From an uncultured Flavobacteriaceae bacterium (GTDB taxonomy: Bacteria; Bacteroidota; Bacteroidia; Flavobacteriales; Flavobacteriaceae), in contig CALZKX010000370.1 in the NCBI GenBank assembly GCA_945788155.1, positions 1 to 10,562 on the forward strand: a DNA stretch of 10,562 nucleotides, in the 5' to 3' direction. The position numbers and the translations under genes were made by a program. Positions 1 through 6,776 of the stretch are shown piece after piece. The first letter of the stretch is position 1. Every line of letters starts with the position of its first letter. Below the pieces are notes generated by a model that was not told the origin of the DNA, did no database searches, and worked only from the letters and a program-made list of their open reading frames with translations.

Positions 1-1205
1 AAACTCGCTTGAATTTGAGAATAATATATAAGTGCCTCATTAAATTTTTCTTGAAGCACCAATATATCTCCTAGCAGTAATTTTACTCTAGCTTCTTGTG
101 CTCTAGAGACTCTAGTTTTAAGCGTTTCTTTTAAAAACTCAATGGCTTCTTTAGACCTGTTAAAATGAAAGGCCATAAATTTTGCATAAGAGAGCTGTAA
201 ATTGGTGGTTTGAATGTTTCTTCCGTAAAGCTCAATCAAGTTTTTATATTTTTCGTCTATTGATGCATAATCATTCCTTAATGAATGTTTCACTTCTATT
301 TCTAACAAATCTTTATGAGCATCGAGTACGATGTTTGGTTCCATGACATTTTCGACAATATAATTTAAAATAGTATTGGCAACTTCTACTTCATCTTGCT
401 CTATTGCAATTCTTGCTAAATCTAAAATACCTCTTAAAGATTCTGGTTGGCGTTTAAAAATAGCTCTTTCTTGTGCAAATGCTTTATTATAATTTCTTTG
501 CTGAATAAACAACCAACTTAATAATTGGTTCCAAATGATATCTGGGTTAAGTTGTGCTTTACGTAATAATGCTTTTCTTAAAAATATATTATTCTTATCA
601 TCTCCATTTTCAGTAATATACTCGCTAAATAATCTTTTAGCTTGATGAACAAAAGTTGGGCTTAATTCAATAAAGTTAGCATAGCTATTAAACATTTTTT
701 CAACCTCGCCTTGCTCTCCATAAATAGCAGCCAATTGTCTATGAAAGTTAGATTCTGGGCGCAACTCCATAGCTTTCTCATAAACAATTGCAGCCTTATC
801 AATTAGTGCGTGTATCTCAAAACGGCGTGCAACAAAATAAGCATAGATAGGCTCGCTTTCTATTTTAATAATGGCTTGGTTGTAATATTTTTCGGCATCT
901 TCTTGATTGCCTTTTAATTGAAAATTATAACCCAACTCAACAATAAATTGTCCAACTCTTTGACCCTTAATTTTCTCCTTAAGTAAAGATTCTGCTAAGT
1001 CATATTGTTCTAATTGCTGATGTATTTCTATAATTTTATAAAAATAATTCAAGTTATTTTTCTTTTGGGTATAAAGATTTTGATAAGAGATCAATGCCTT
1101 CTCGAACTCTCCATTGTCGAAATAGTTTTTCGCCAAAGCCTCATCATTTTGCGAAATAGCTGAAAATGAAAAAAAGAAACAACTTAAATAGATTATAAAC
1201 TTCAT
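1..1205 (-). CDS. Secreted tetratricopeptide-repeat protein, C-terminus cut by window edge
   Basis: An open frame begins with ATG at 1205 and runs off the left edge after 401 codons without a stop. Residues 1-19 (MKFIIYLSCFFFSFSAISQ) look like a Sec signal peptide of the Bacteroidota type: one Lys, a Phe/Ile/Leu-rich core and a cleavage region ending AISQ. The rest is helical and rich in Asn, Glu, Lys and Tyr, with repeated TPR-like units such as AKNYFDNGEFEKALISYQ (25-42), a second around EDAEKYYNQAIIK (102-114), and others near 155-182 and 375-398. TPR arrays bind partner proteins, so a periplasmic or envelope scaffold role is an inference; no catalytic motif is visible. The gene follows the terminator at 1257-1286 and so probably has its own promoter, although no clear consensus is visible upstream. 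The TPR fold is fairly sure; the exact function is unknown. Confidence 0.85.
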   Translation of the reverse strand, partial: MKFIIYLSCFFFSFSAISQNDEALAKNYFDNGEFEKALISYQNLYTQKKNNLNYFYKIIEIHQQLEQYDLAESLLKEKIKGQRVGQFIVELGYNFQLKGNQEDAEKYYNQAIIKIESEPIYAYFVARRFEIHALIDKAAIVYEKAMELRPESNFHRQLAAIYGEQGEVEKMFNSYANFIELSPTFVHQAKRLFSEYITENGDDKNNIFLRKALLRKAQLNPDIIWNQLLSWLFIQQRNYNKAFAQERAIFKRQPESLRGILDLARIAIEQDEVEVANTILNYIVENVMEPNIVLDAHKDLLEIEVKHSLRNDYASIDEKYKNLIELYGRNIQTTNLQLSYAKFMAFHFNRSKEAIEFLKETLKTRVSRAQEARVKLLLGDILVLQEKFNEALIYYSQIQAS

Positions 1206-1256
1206 AGCTCTGTAAATATAAGAAATGTGTGTTTTAGTTATTGTGAATATTTTAAT

Positions 1257-1286
1257 AAAAAAATGCCTGAACCGAAGTTCAGGCAT
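1257..1286 (-). terminator. Intrinsic terminator with UUCG tetraloop
   Basis: Read on the minus strand, this is a perfect 10-bp stem (ATGCCTGAAC / GTTCAGGCAT) closed by a TTCG loop with a C-G closing pair, a very stable tetraloop, followed directly by a run of seven T. It points to the end of a minus-strand transcript arriving from the gap upstream (1287-1536). It lies 51 bases before the TPR start, so the TPR gene is probably not cotranscribed with anything upstream. Confidence 0.9.
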
Positions 1287-1536
1287 AACCATCCAAAATA
1301 AATGTGCTATTAATCATATTTCATAAAATGATTCAATTATCCTGTTGTGGTATTTTATATATCTTAAGGGAGTTTTTCGATTTTGGGCCCTTTTTTAATT
1401 AAAAACAACTTGAACTACCAGTACCACAAGGGTTACCAATAGAAATATTCTTTTAAAATTTTTCATAACTGTAGGTTCATTAGATTTGGTGCCACTAAAT
1501 TCCGTATTTTTTTTGAAAAATCAAAGGAATTTGAAT
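1287..1536 (-). other. Gap between two minus-strand terminators; possible short transcript
   Basis: This AT-rich stretch between the putative serS terminator and the UUCG terminator has no ordinary-length gene. It contains a 23-codon minus-strand frame (1395-1466), a GGGCCC palindrome near 1385, and a weak inverted repeat AATCAT/ATGATT (1312-1333). The strong terminator at its end suggests that a short minus-strand RNA ends here. I could not find a full TTG...TAnnTTTG promoter for it; the best candidate is a degenerate one around 1521-1550 (TTGACG, then TCCTTTG). Confidence 0.35.
1395..1466 (-). CDS. Possible small hydrophobic peptide (23 aa)
   Basis: The minus-strand frame starts at ATG 1466 and stops at TAA 1395-1397. 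It encodes MKNFKRIFLLVTLVVLVVQV plus VFN: a short basic N-terminus followed by an unbroken Val/Leu core long enough to span a membrane. That composition is typical of small membrane peptides, but AT-rich intergenic DNA can yield it by chance. A neighbouring frame over the same bases reads NPCGTGSSSCF and then a stop, so if a coding remnant exists its frame is uncertain. The gene would sit inside the putative short transcript ended by the UUCG terminator. I do not recognise a family, and confidence is low. Confidence 0.2.
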   Translation of the reverse strand: MKNFKRIFLLVTLVVLVVQVVFN

Positions 1537-1566
1537 AAAAAATCGTCAAACAACGTATTTTTTTTG
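1503..1566. repeat. Pair of 13-base direct repeats (CGTATTTTTTTTG)
   Basis: The 13-mer CGTATTTTTTTTG occurs exactly at 1503-1515 and again at 1554-1566, 51 bases apart. The second copy lies in the loop of the putative serS terminator. Much of the match is a T-tract, so chance similarity is possible. Confidence 0.45.
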
Positions 1567-1580
1567 CATTTTAACGATTT
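1537..1580 (-). terminator. Probable intrinsic terminator of serS
   Basis: On the minus strand, AAATCGTTAAA (1580-1570) pairs with TTTGACGATTT (1550-1540): 11 pairs including one G-U, around a 19-base loop, followed by further T residues (T-run at 1542-1537). It lies 43 bases after the serS stop. The stem is AT-rich and the loop large, so it may be weaker than the other terminators in this window. Confidence 0.55.
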
Positions 1581-1601
1581 ATATGTTAAAATTTAACATA
1601 T
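1581..1601. repeat. 21-base near-perfect palindrome downstream of serS
   Basis: ATATGTTAAA (1581-1590) and TTTAACATAT (1592-1601) are exact reverse complements separated by one A. With flanking ACGAT and ATCGT the symmetry extends further, allowing a four-base insertion in the left arm. It abuts the serS terminator stem. It could be part of the 3'-end structure of the serS mRNA or a binding site for a dimeric regulator; nothing in the sequence decides between them. Confidence 0.5.
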
Positions 1602-1623
1602 CGTCCTCTAGTCCAAAATTAAA

Positions 1624-2895
1624 TTAATCGATAAAGTTAAAGCCAGTATATGGTACTAAAACATCTGGAATTTTAATGCCCTTTTCAGTTTGGCAATTCT
1701 CTAAAATACCTGCTAATACACGAGGCAATGCAAGTGAACTCCCGTTTAAAGTATGTGCAAATTCACTTTTACCATTACTGTTTTTAAAGCGTAATTTTAG
1801 CCGATTGGCTTGAAATGTTTCGAAATTTGATACTGATGAAATTTCCAGCCATCTATCTTGCGCAGTAGAAAACACCTCAAAATCGTATGTGAGTGCCGAT
1901 GTAAACCCAAGGTCGCCTCCACATAATCTTAAAATTCGATATGGTAATTTAAGCTCTTGTAAAATGGATTTTACATGTGCTACCATTTCATCTAGTGCTT
2001 GGTAAGATCGTGTTGGATGTTCTACACGTAAAATCTCTACTTTATCAAATTGATGCAATCTATTTAACCCTCTTACATGTGCTCCATAACTTCCTGCTTC
2101 ACGACGAAAACATGGTGTATAACTTGTTAAAGCTTTAGGCAGTTCTTTTTCTTTTAATAGCTCGTCTCTAAAAATATTTGTTGCTGGGACTTCGGCTGTT
2201 GGTATTAAATATAAATTATCTCCGGTTACATGATACATTTGCCCTTCTTTATCTGGCAATTGTCCTGTTCCAAAACCTGAAGCCTCGTTTACCAAATGTG
2301 GTACTTGTACTTCTTGGTAGCCTGCTGCTGTGTTTTTATCTAGAAAGTACCAGATTAGTGCACGCTGTAATTTTGCTCCTTTTTCTTTATAAACTGGAAA
2401 TCCTGCTCCAGTAATTTTATTGCCTAATTCAAAATCAATAATGTCATATTTTTTTGCTAGTTCCCAGTGTGGCAAAGCATTTTTTGACAATTCTGGAATA
2501 TGACCTTCACGGAATACTACTTCGTTATCTTCATCGGTATTTCCGGCCGGAACAGATTCGTGTGGTACATTAGGGATTTTAAATAATAAGTCTTCTAATT
2601 GAGAAGCTATACTGTTTAACTGCTCGTTAAGTTGTTTTGAGTCTTCTTTTAGAGTAGCTGTTTTTTCCTTTAGTTTGTTGGCTATATCTACTTTACCAGA
2701 TTTGTACAACATACCAATCTCTTTAGATAGCGTATTAGATTCTGCCAAAGTATTATCTAATTGTGCTTGTAATGCTCTACGGTTTTCATCAAGAGCAATC
2801 ACTTCGGTAATCATTTCGTTAGCATCAATGTTTCGTTTTGCTAAACGTGCTATTACCAAATCTTGGTTTTCTCTAATAAAAGGAACTTGTAACAT
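1624..2895 (-). CDS. serS: Seryl-tRNA synthetase
   Basis: This class II aminoacyl-tRNA synthetase activates serine with ATP and charges tRNA-Ser in the cytoplasm. The 423-residue length is normal for the bacterial enzyme. Residues about 28-108 form the long N-terminal helical arm, a coiled coil that grips the extra arm of tRNA-Ser. The catalytic domain shows TAEVP at 233-237 (serine-binding loop region), motif 2 as FRREAGSYG...RGLNRLHQFDK (263-285), and motif 3 as LNGSSLALPRVLAGILEN (383-400). The ATG at 2895 gives the expected N-terminus MLQVPFIREN. It is transcribed from a consensus promoter 21 bases upstream of the start and appears to end at the terminator at 1537-1580, so it is probably a single-gene unit. 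ribF is the gene upstream. Identification is firm. Confidence 0.98.
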   Translation of the reverse strand: MLQVPFIRENQDLVIARLAKRNIDANEMITEVIALDENRRALQAQLDNTLAESNTLSKEIGMLYKSGKVDIANKLKEKTATLKEDSKQLNEQLNSIASQLEDLLFKIPNVPHESVPAGNTDEDNEVVFREGHIPELSKNALPHWELAKKYDIIDFELGNKITGAGFPVYKEKGAKLQRALIWYFLDKNTAAGYQEVQVPHLVNEASGFGTGQLPDKEGQMYHVTGDNLYLIPTAEVPATNIFRDELLKEKELPKALTSYTPCFRREAGSYGAHVRGLNRLHQFDKVEILRVEHPTRSYQALDEMVAHVKSILQELKLPYRILRLCGGDLGFTSALTYDFEVFSTAQDRWLEISSVSNFETFQANRLKLRFKNSNGKSEFAHTLNGSSLALPRVLAGILENCQTEKGIKIPDVLVPYTGFNFID

Positions 2896-2915
2896 TGCGT
2901 AAAAAATTTAAGCCA

Positions 2916-2944
2916 CAAATTTACGGAATTACTAAGAAATTCAA
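2916..2944 (-). promoter_or_regulatory. Consensus Bacteroidota promoter for serS
   Basis: On the minus strand the -7 box TAAATTTG (2923-2916) matches TAnnTTTG exactly, and a -33 TTG lies at 2944-2942 with an 18-base spacer. The predicted transcript start near 2909 leaves a leader of about 14 bases before the serS ATG. No T-box or other leader structure fits in that space. Confidence 0.75.
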
Positions 2945-3014
2945 TCTTGTTTCGAAAGTAAAATCTATCTAGAATAATTAAATAATATAATCTAAAAGCA
3001 GATAAGTAAGTAAC

Positions 3015-3051
3015 ATTCTAATTTAATAAGTACACTATTATTAATTAGAAT
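3015..3051. other. AT-rich hairpin downstream of ribF
   Basis: ATTCTAATT (3015-3023) and AATTAGAAT (3043-3051) are exact complements. AATAA/TTATT extends the stem to about 14 pairs with one bulged T. It lies 15 bases after the ribF stop and probably forms at the 3' end of the mRNA. No T-run follows on the minus strand, so it is not a classical intrinsic terminator; it may act as a 3' stabiliser or be a weak terminator. Confidence 0.4.
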
Positions 3052-3066
3052 ACTAATTCATCAAAA

Positions 3067-3999
3067 TTAAGTATTGAGTTGGTTTAAGTAGTTTAAGCTA
3101 ATTTCTTTGTCTTTATGTAACTGTACCTTTAGTGTATCAATAGAATCAAATTTTTGCTCGTCCCTTAATCTTTTTATAAGTTCCACTTGAATTTTTTTAT
3201 TATAAATATTTTTATTGAAATTAAAAAAATGAACTTCAATTGATTGGCATTCGCCATTTACGGTCGGATTGGTTCCAATATTCATCATTCCGTAAATAGT
3301 TTTACCTTCTATGATTGATTTTACTACATAAGATCCATTTTTGGGTATAAGCTTATAGGACTCTTCAATATTTAGATTTGCTGTTGGAAAGCCAATTTGC
3401 TCACCAAGGTTTCTACCTTTAACGATAGTTCCTGTAAGCATAAAATTATAGCCTAAAAAAGCATTTGCAATCTCGATGTTTCCATTATTTAAAGCCTTTC
3501 TAATTTTTGTTGAACTTACCGCTACTTGGTTAATTTCTTGTGCAGATATTTCAGTAATTTCAAAATTATAAACCTCACCATACTCCCTTAAATTATCGAT
3601 ATTGGCAGTTCTGTTTCTTCCAAACCTATGGTCATAACCTATAATTATATGCTTAACATGAAGCTTCTTCACTAAAGTGTCCCTAACAAATTCCATAGCT
3701 CCTAATCGAGAAAATTCTTTAGTAAACTTATGAATTACGAGATGGTCTATCCCAAAATTTTCCAATAACTGAGATTTCTCATCAATAGTATTAATCAAAT
3801 TAATACCTGTATCCTTTTGCAGCACCATTCTAGGGTGAGGAAAAAATGTAAGGACAACAGCTTGTAAATTATCTTTTTTAGCTATTTCAACAAGCTGTTT
3901 GATGATTTTTTGGTGACCAATATGCACTCCATCAAATGTACCAATGGTAACTACCGAGTCTTTTTTTGAGTAAGCATCTAAGGTGGTTTTAATTTTCAA
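3067..3999 (-). CDS. ribF: Bifunctional riboflavin kinase / FAD synthetase (TTG start)
   Basis: It phosphorylates riboflavin to FMN and adenylylates FMN to FAD in the cytoplasm. The 310-residue length is normal. The N-terminal nucleotidyltransferase half has TFDGVHIGH (21-29), TFFPHPR (51-57), GYDHRFGRNR (121-130) and SSTKIR (162-167). The C-terminal kinase half has GRNLGEQIGFPTAN (195-208), NIGTNPTV (240-247) and an EVHFFNFN segment. The start codon is TTG at 3999. The preceding in-frame codon is TAG, and the next in-frame ATG is at about residue 58, beyond the nucleotide-binding motif, so an ATG start is ruled out; the product begins (M)KIKTTLDAYSKKDSVVTIG. The M43 protease ends 46 bases upstream and serS lies downstream. 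No FMN riboswitch fits in the short leader. Identification is firm and the start nearly so. Confidence 0.97.
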   Translation of the reverse strand: MKIKTTLDAYSKKDSVVTIGTFDGVHIGHQKIIKQLVEIAKKDNLQAVVLTFFPHPRMVLQKDTGINLINTIDEKSQLLENFGIDHLVIHKFTKEFSRLGAMEFVRDTLVKKLHVKHIIIGYDHRFGRNRTANIDNLREYGEVYNFEITEISAQEINQVAVSSTKIRKALNNGNIEIANAFLGYNFMLTGTIVKGRNLGEQIGFPTANLNIEESYKLIPKNGSYVVKSIIEGKTIYGMMNIGTNPTVNGECQSIEVHFFNFNKNIYNKKIQVELIKRLRDEQKFDSIDTLKVQLHKDKEISLNYLNQLNT

Positions 4000-4014
4000 C
4001 TAATCGCTTTTTTA

Positions 4015-4022
4015 CAAAATTA
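4015..4022 (-). promoter_or_regulatory. Possible -7 box for ribF
   Basis: The minus strand reads TAATTTTG, matching TAnnTTTG, in the 46-base gap between the protease stop and ribF. I see no TTG at the expected -33 position, and the transcript would start within about 8 bases of the TTG start codon. It could be a weak promoter or chance; read-through from the protease gene is the alternative. Confidence 0.3.
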
Positions 4023-4045
4023 GATATTATGTTAGTAAAAACACT

Positions 4046-6013
4046 CTATTTTTTAATAAATGGTAATGCTATGGAAGCTCTGCCTTTTATCACTTTTATA
4101 AAATACATGCCATTACTTAAACCTGATGCATCAATATTAAGTTGAGAACTATTATGTATTTTACTTTCTTTAACTAACTGACCTAACATATTATATACCC
4201 TATAGGCATCTGGTAAATCACCTCTATTAGAAAGCTTAATATTTATTTCATCATTTGTAGGGTTAGGATAAACAATCACTCTATTATTTACAAAATATTG
4301 ATTCGTTGAAAGCGTAATTGTTGAGATTTTAGTTGCCTCAGATGCTCCAAAATTTCCGCCGGAAACGATGATCGTGTCATCGTCTGTTTTTAAATCATAA
4401 GAGCCACTTCCATATCCACAACATATACCATCTTCAGCTGAATCGAGAATAGTAAACGTATAACATTCATTAAGAATAACATCGAATGATTCGTTTATAG
4501 TTGAGTTGTCTAGATGTGGTCCACCACTATACAATGTTGTTCCTCCACTATCCATAAAAGTCCAGGTAGTTTCTCCCCCAAAATCATCTGTATTTAAAGT
4601 TAGGTGTATTTGCGCTGTTGTAGGATAAGAAGAATTTACATTAAATGAGGTACTTACATCATCATTACAGCTTCTTAAATCGGTATTTCCGTTAGGGCTG
4701 GATATTGAAGCATTAAATGTATGACTCCCAGGAGTTGAAATAATTGTTGGTAAGTTAACAACTTCAAATTCCCCATAGCCTAAAGAACCTGACCAGTTAT
4801 AATTTGAAGCAGTTCCTCCATCTTGGTCATACAAAACTACTGCCGAATTTAAAGTAGTAGTTCCCCAATTGGTGATTTTTATAGAGGTATTTACACTAAC
4901 GCCGCAATCTTCAATTGCTATACTTTCAATTTCTACACCACCATCATCTTTTACTGAAGCTAATGGTGTACATACATTAGAGGTTAGAGTTGTGGGTCTA
5001 TTTGCTACTCCTGATAAATTTGCTATCATTCTTGCTTTTTGATCGTTTGTAAATATATTCATACAAGAATCTTGGCTATAGTCCATATAGTTTTCAACCA
5101 TATCTGGCGTATCAACTGGTGTGGGGCACGAGTCGTTTCCAGTGTTACAGATATTAGCATTAGAGCTTGAGCTAGCCACTGCTGGTGTATCTGGGCAAAA
5201 ATCTCCTCCATCAATTTCGGCGCATCCTCCTTGAAAGGTATGGTATAAGCCCAAATAGTGACCTACTTCGTGTGTTGTGGTTCTACCTAAATTAAAAACT
5301 CCGGGAATTGTTACATTTGGATCGTCATCTGTACCAAAAAACTGATAACCAACCACAACACCATCAGAAACCGCTGGCCCTCCTGGAAACTGTGCAAAGC
5401 CTAATGTGCTGCTGTCGGAGAAATTCACAGTCCATATATTAAAGTATTTGGAAGCATCCCAAATTGTAGCTGGTTTTAAAACGGTATCTGTATTACCTCC
5501 AGGTCCAGACCAACTGGTACTAGTTACAGACATATCAATTCTATTTATACCATTGGTGACACAGCCGTCTGGTGTTTGTTGTGCCAAACAAAACTCAACT
5601 TCAACATCGGCTCCATCTGGATTTGTGTTAAAGCCTCTTGTTCCCGACATTCGTCTAAAGTCTTCATTTAAAACTTGAATTTGAGATAATATGTGAGCAT
5701 CAGGTATGTTGGCTCCAACACCAATGGCTTCACCATTATGAATAACATGGACAACTACAGGAATTGTATATACAATTCTTCTATTTGCAGCACCATTAAT
5801 ACTACTACTTTTTAATTTATTTAATTGAATTTGATTGCTAAGCTTTTTTTCAAACGCTTTGCTACCCATCATGTTTGGGTTATCCTTTAACAGTATTTTG
5901 TTATACTCGTCTGTGGCACAGCGAGTGAATTCTTTTTCTTGTGCAATTGTCACTATGCTTGATAGTAGAAAACTAAAAAACAAAATGTTAAATGTTGTTT
6001 TCTTAAAGTCCAT
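4046..6013 (-). CDS. Secreted M43-family (pappalysin-like) zinc metalloprotease with T9SS sorting domain
   Basis: This is a probable extracellular or cell-surface endopeptidase of 655 residues. The start chosen is ATG at 6013, because MDFKKTTFNILFFSFLLSSI then VTIAQ is a clean signal peptide; an in-frame ATG at 6082 would bury it behind 23 residues and overlap pth. The metzincin zinc site HEVGHYLGLYH is at 248-258 (catalytic Glu249), and the Met-turn is in ENYMDYSQD (Met310). Cysteines around GGCAEIDGGDFCPDTP and DSCMNIF fit the disulfides of this family. After the protease domain come a CARDB-like beta domain and a domain with LNTDDFGGETTWTF, CYTFTILDSAEDGICCGYG and ISGG-like repeats. Residues 576-655 form a type A T9SS sorting domain (VYPNPTNDEINIKL, YNMLGQLV, GLSNGMYFIKV). 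It lies 49 bases after pth, apparently cotranscribed. The substrate is unknown. Confidence 0.9.
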   Translation of the reverse strand: MDFKKTTFNILFFSFLLSSIVTIAQEKEFTRCATDEYNKILLKDNPNMMGSKAFEKKLSNQIQLNKLKSSSINGAANRRIVYTIPVVVHVIHNGEAIGVGANIPDAHILSQIQVLNEDFRRMSGTRGFNTNPDGADVEVEFCLAQQTPDGCVTNGINRIDMSVTSTSWSGPGGNTDTVLKPATIWDASKYFNIWTVNFSDSSTLGFAQFPGGPAVSDGVVVGYQFFGTDDDPNVTIPGVFNLGRTTTHEVGHYLGLYHTFQGGCAEIDGGDFCPDTPAVASSSSNANICNTGNDSCPTPVDTPDMVENYMDYSQDSCMNIFTNDQKARMIANLSGVANRPTTLTSNVCTPLASVKDDGGVEIESIAIEDCGVSVNTSIKITNWGTTTLNSAVVLYDQDGGTASNYNWSGSLGYGEFEVVNLPTIISTPGSHTFNASISSPNGNTDLRSCNDDVSTSFNVNSSYPTTAQIHLTLNTDDFGGETTWTFMDSGGTTLYSGGPHLDNSTINESFDVILNECYTFTILDSAEDGICCGYGSGSYDLKTDDDTIIVSGGNFGASEATKISTITLSTNQYFVNNRVIVYPNPTNDEINIKLSNRGDLPDAYRVYNMLGQLVKESKIHNSSQLNIDASGLSNGMYFIKVIKGRASIALPFIKK

Positions 6014-6062
6014 AATTTTTAGGTTAAAATCATTTAAAGCAGTTGTAAAGTTACTAATTTTT

Positions 6063-6695
6063 TTATTTACCATTAAAACCATTCATCGTGTTATTCATTC
6101 CAGATAACCCAAAAGACTTGATTATTTCTACACTTTTACTCAATCTCTCTTCTAATGTTTTGTTTTCTTCACCACTCCATTGGCCTAAAACGTAATCTAT
6201 TTGACGTCCTTTTCCAAAATCGTCACTAATGCCAAATCTAAATCTATTGTATTTGGTGGTGTTTAATTTTTCTTGAATATCTTTTAGCCCATTATGGCCT
6301 CCATCGCTTCCTTTTGTTTTTAATCTTACTGTACCAAAAGGGAGGTTTAAATCGTCTGTTATAATCAATAAATTTTCTATAGGGATTTTCTCTTTATCTA
6401 ACCAATACTTAACGGCTTTTCCACTTAAATTCATGTAAGTATTTGGTTTTAAAAAAATGAAGGTTCGCCCTTTTAATTTATATTCTGCCCTATCGGCTAA
6501 TTTTACTGTTTCAAAAACTATATTTTCTTTAGAGGCAAAAAAATCAAGGATTTTAAACCCAATATTATGTCGTGTATTTTGGTATTTCTCACCAAAATTG
6601 CCTAAACCTATTATTAAAAACTTCTTCATTATGGTTTCATCTTCTTTGAAAGATTGTTTCTTTTTATTGAGAATCCAATTAAAAAATTTACACAT
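6063..6695 (-). CDS. pth: Peptidyl-tRNA hydrolase
   Basis: It cleaves the ester bond of peptidyl-tRNAs dropped by stalled ribosomes, recycling tRNA in the cytoplasm. Counting from the internal MKKFLIIGLGNFG methionine, the residues known to matter in the E. coli enzyme are present: Asn11, His21 (NTRHNIGF), Asn67 (KPNTYMNLSG), Asp93 (TDDLNLPFG) and Asn113 (GGHNG). The usual GLGNPG is GLGNFG here. Three ATGs are possible. The one at 6731 lies inside the terminator stem and is rejected. The one at 6695 adds a 22-residue basic/aromatic leader (MCKFFNWILNKKKQSFKEDE...), giving 210 residues. The one at 6629 gives 188 residues, the classical length, and has a purine-rich stretch upstream. I list 6695 because its leader looks protein-like, but 6629 is nearly as likely. 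It is the third gene after prs and rplY, separated from them by a terminator. Confidence 0.95.
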   Translation of the reverse strand: MCKFFNWILNKKKQSFKEDETIMKKFLIIGLGNFGEKYQNTRHNIGFKILDFFASKENIVFETVKLADRAEYKLKGRTFIFLKPNTYMNLSGKAVKYWLDKEKIPIENLLIITDDLNLPFGTVRLKTKGSDGGHNGLKDIQEKLNTTKYNRFRFGISDDFGKGRQIDYVLGQWSGEENKTLEERLSKSVEIIKSFGLSGMNNTMNGFNGK

Positions 6696-6715
6696 ATAAC
6701 GTAAGTATGTTGTGT

Positions 6716-6753
6716 AAAAATAAAAAAGCATCCTGAATTAACAGAATGCTTTT
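6716..6753 (-). terminator. Strong intrinsic terminator after rplY
   Basis: On the minus strand AAAAGCATTCTG (6753-6742) pairs with CAGGATGCTTTT (6735-6724): 12 pairs with one U-G around a 6-base loop. It is followed by a T-rich tail, TTTTTTATTTTT, overlapping the last stem bases. It begins 23 bases after the rplY stop and ends the prs-rplY transcript ahead of pth. The AT-rich flanks could let it work weakly in the plus direction too. Confidence 0.9.
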
Positions 6754-6776
6754 GATTTTATTAAAAGAACCGCTTC

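Noticed and set aside
2178..2414. Plus-strand open frame opposite serS (others like it lie at 2675-2902, 5406-5678, 5835-6107, 6457-6699, 7195-7431, 7581-7877, 8015-8206 and 10020-10217)
   Set aside because: Each lies entirely or almost entirely over a well-identified minus-strand gene, encodes no recognisable motif and has no promoter or terminator of its own.
2896..2915. T-box or other leader control ahead of serS
   Set aside because: The predicted leader is about 14 bases, too short for any such structure.
4000..4045. FMN riboswitch ahead of ribF
   Set aside because: The gap is only 46 bases and has none of the conserved helices; an FMN aptamer needs well over 100 bases.
6014..6082. Longer protease start at ATG 6082
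   Set aside because: It overlaps the end of pth by 20 bases and would place 23 residues in front of a clean signal peptide.
6696..6731. Longer pth start at ATG 6731
   Set aside because: It lies within the 12-bp stem of the terminator after rplY, and the added residues MLFYFYTTYLRY do not resemble any Pth N-terminus.
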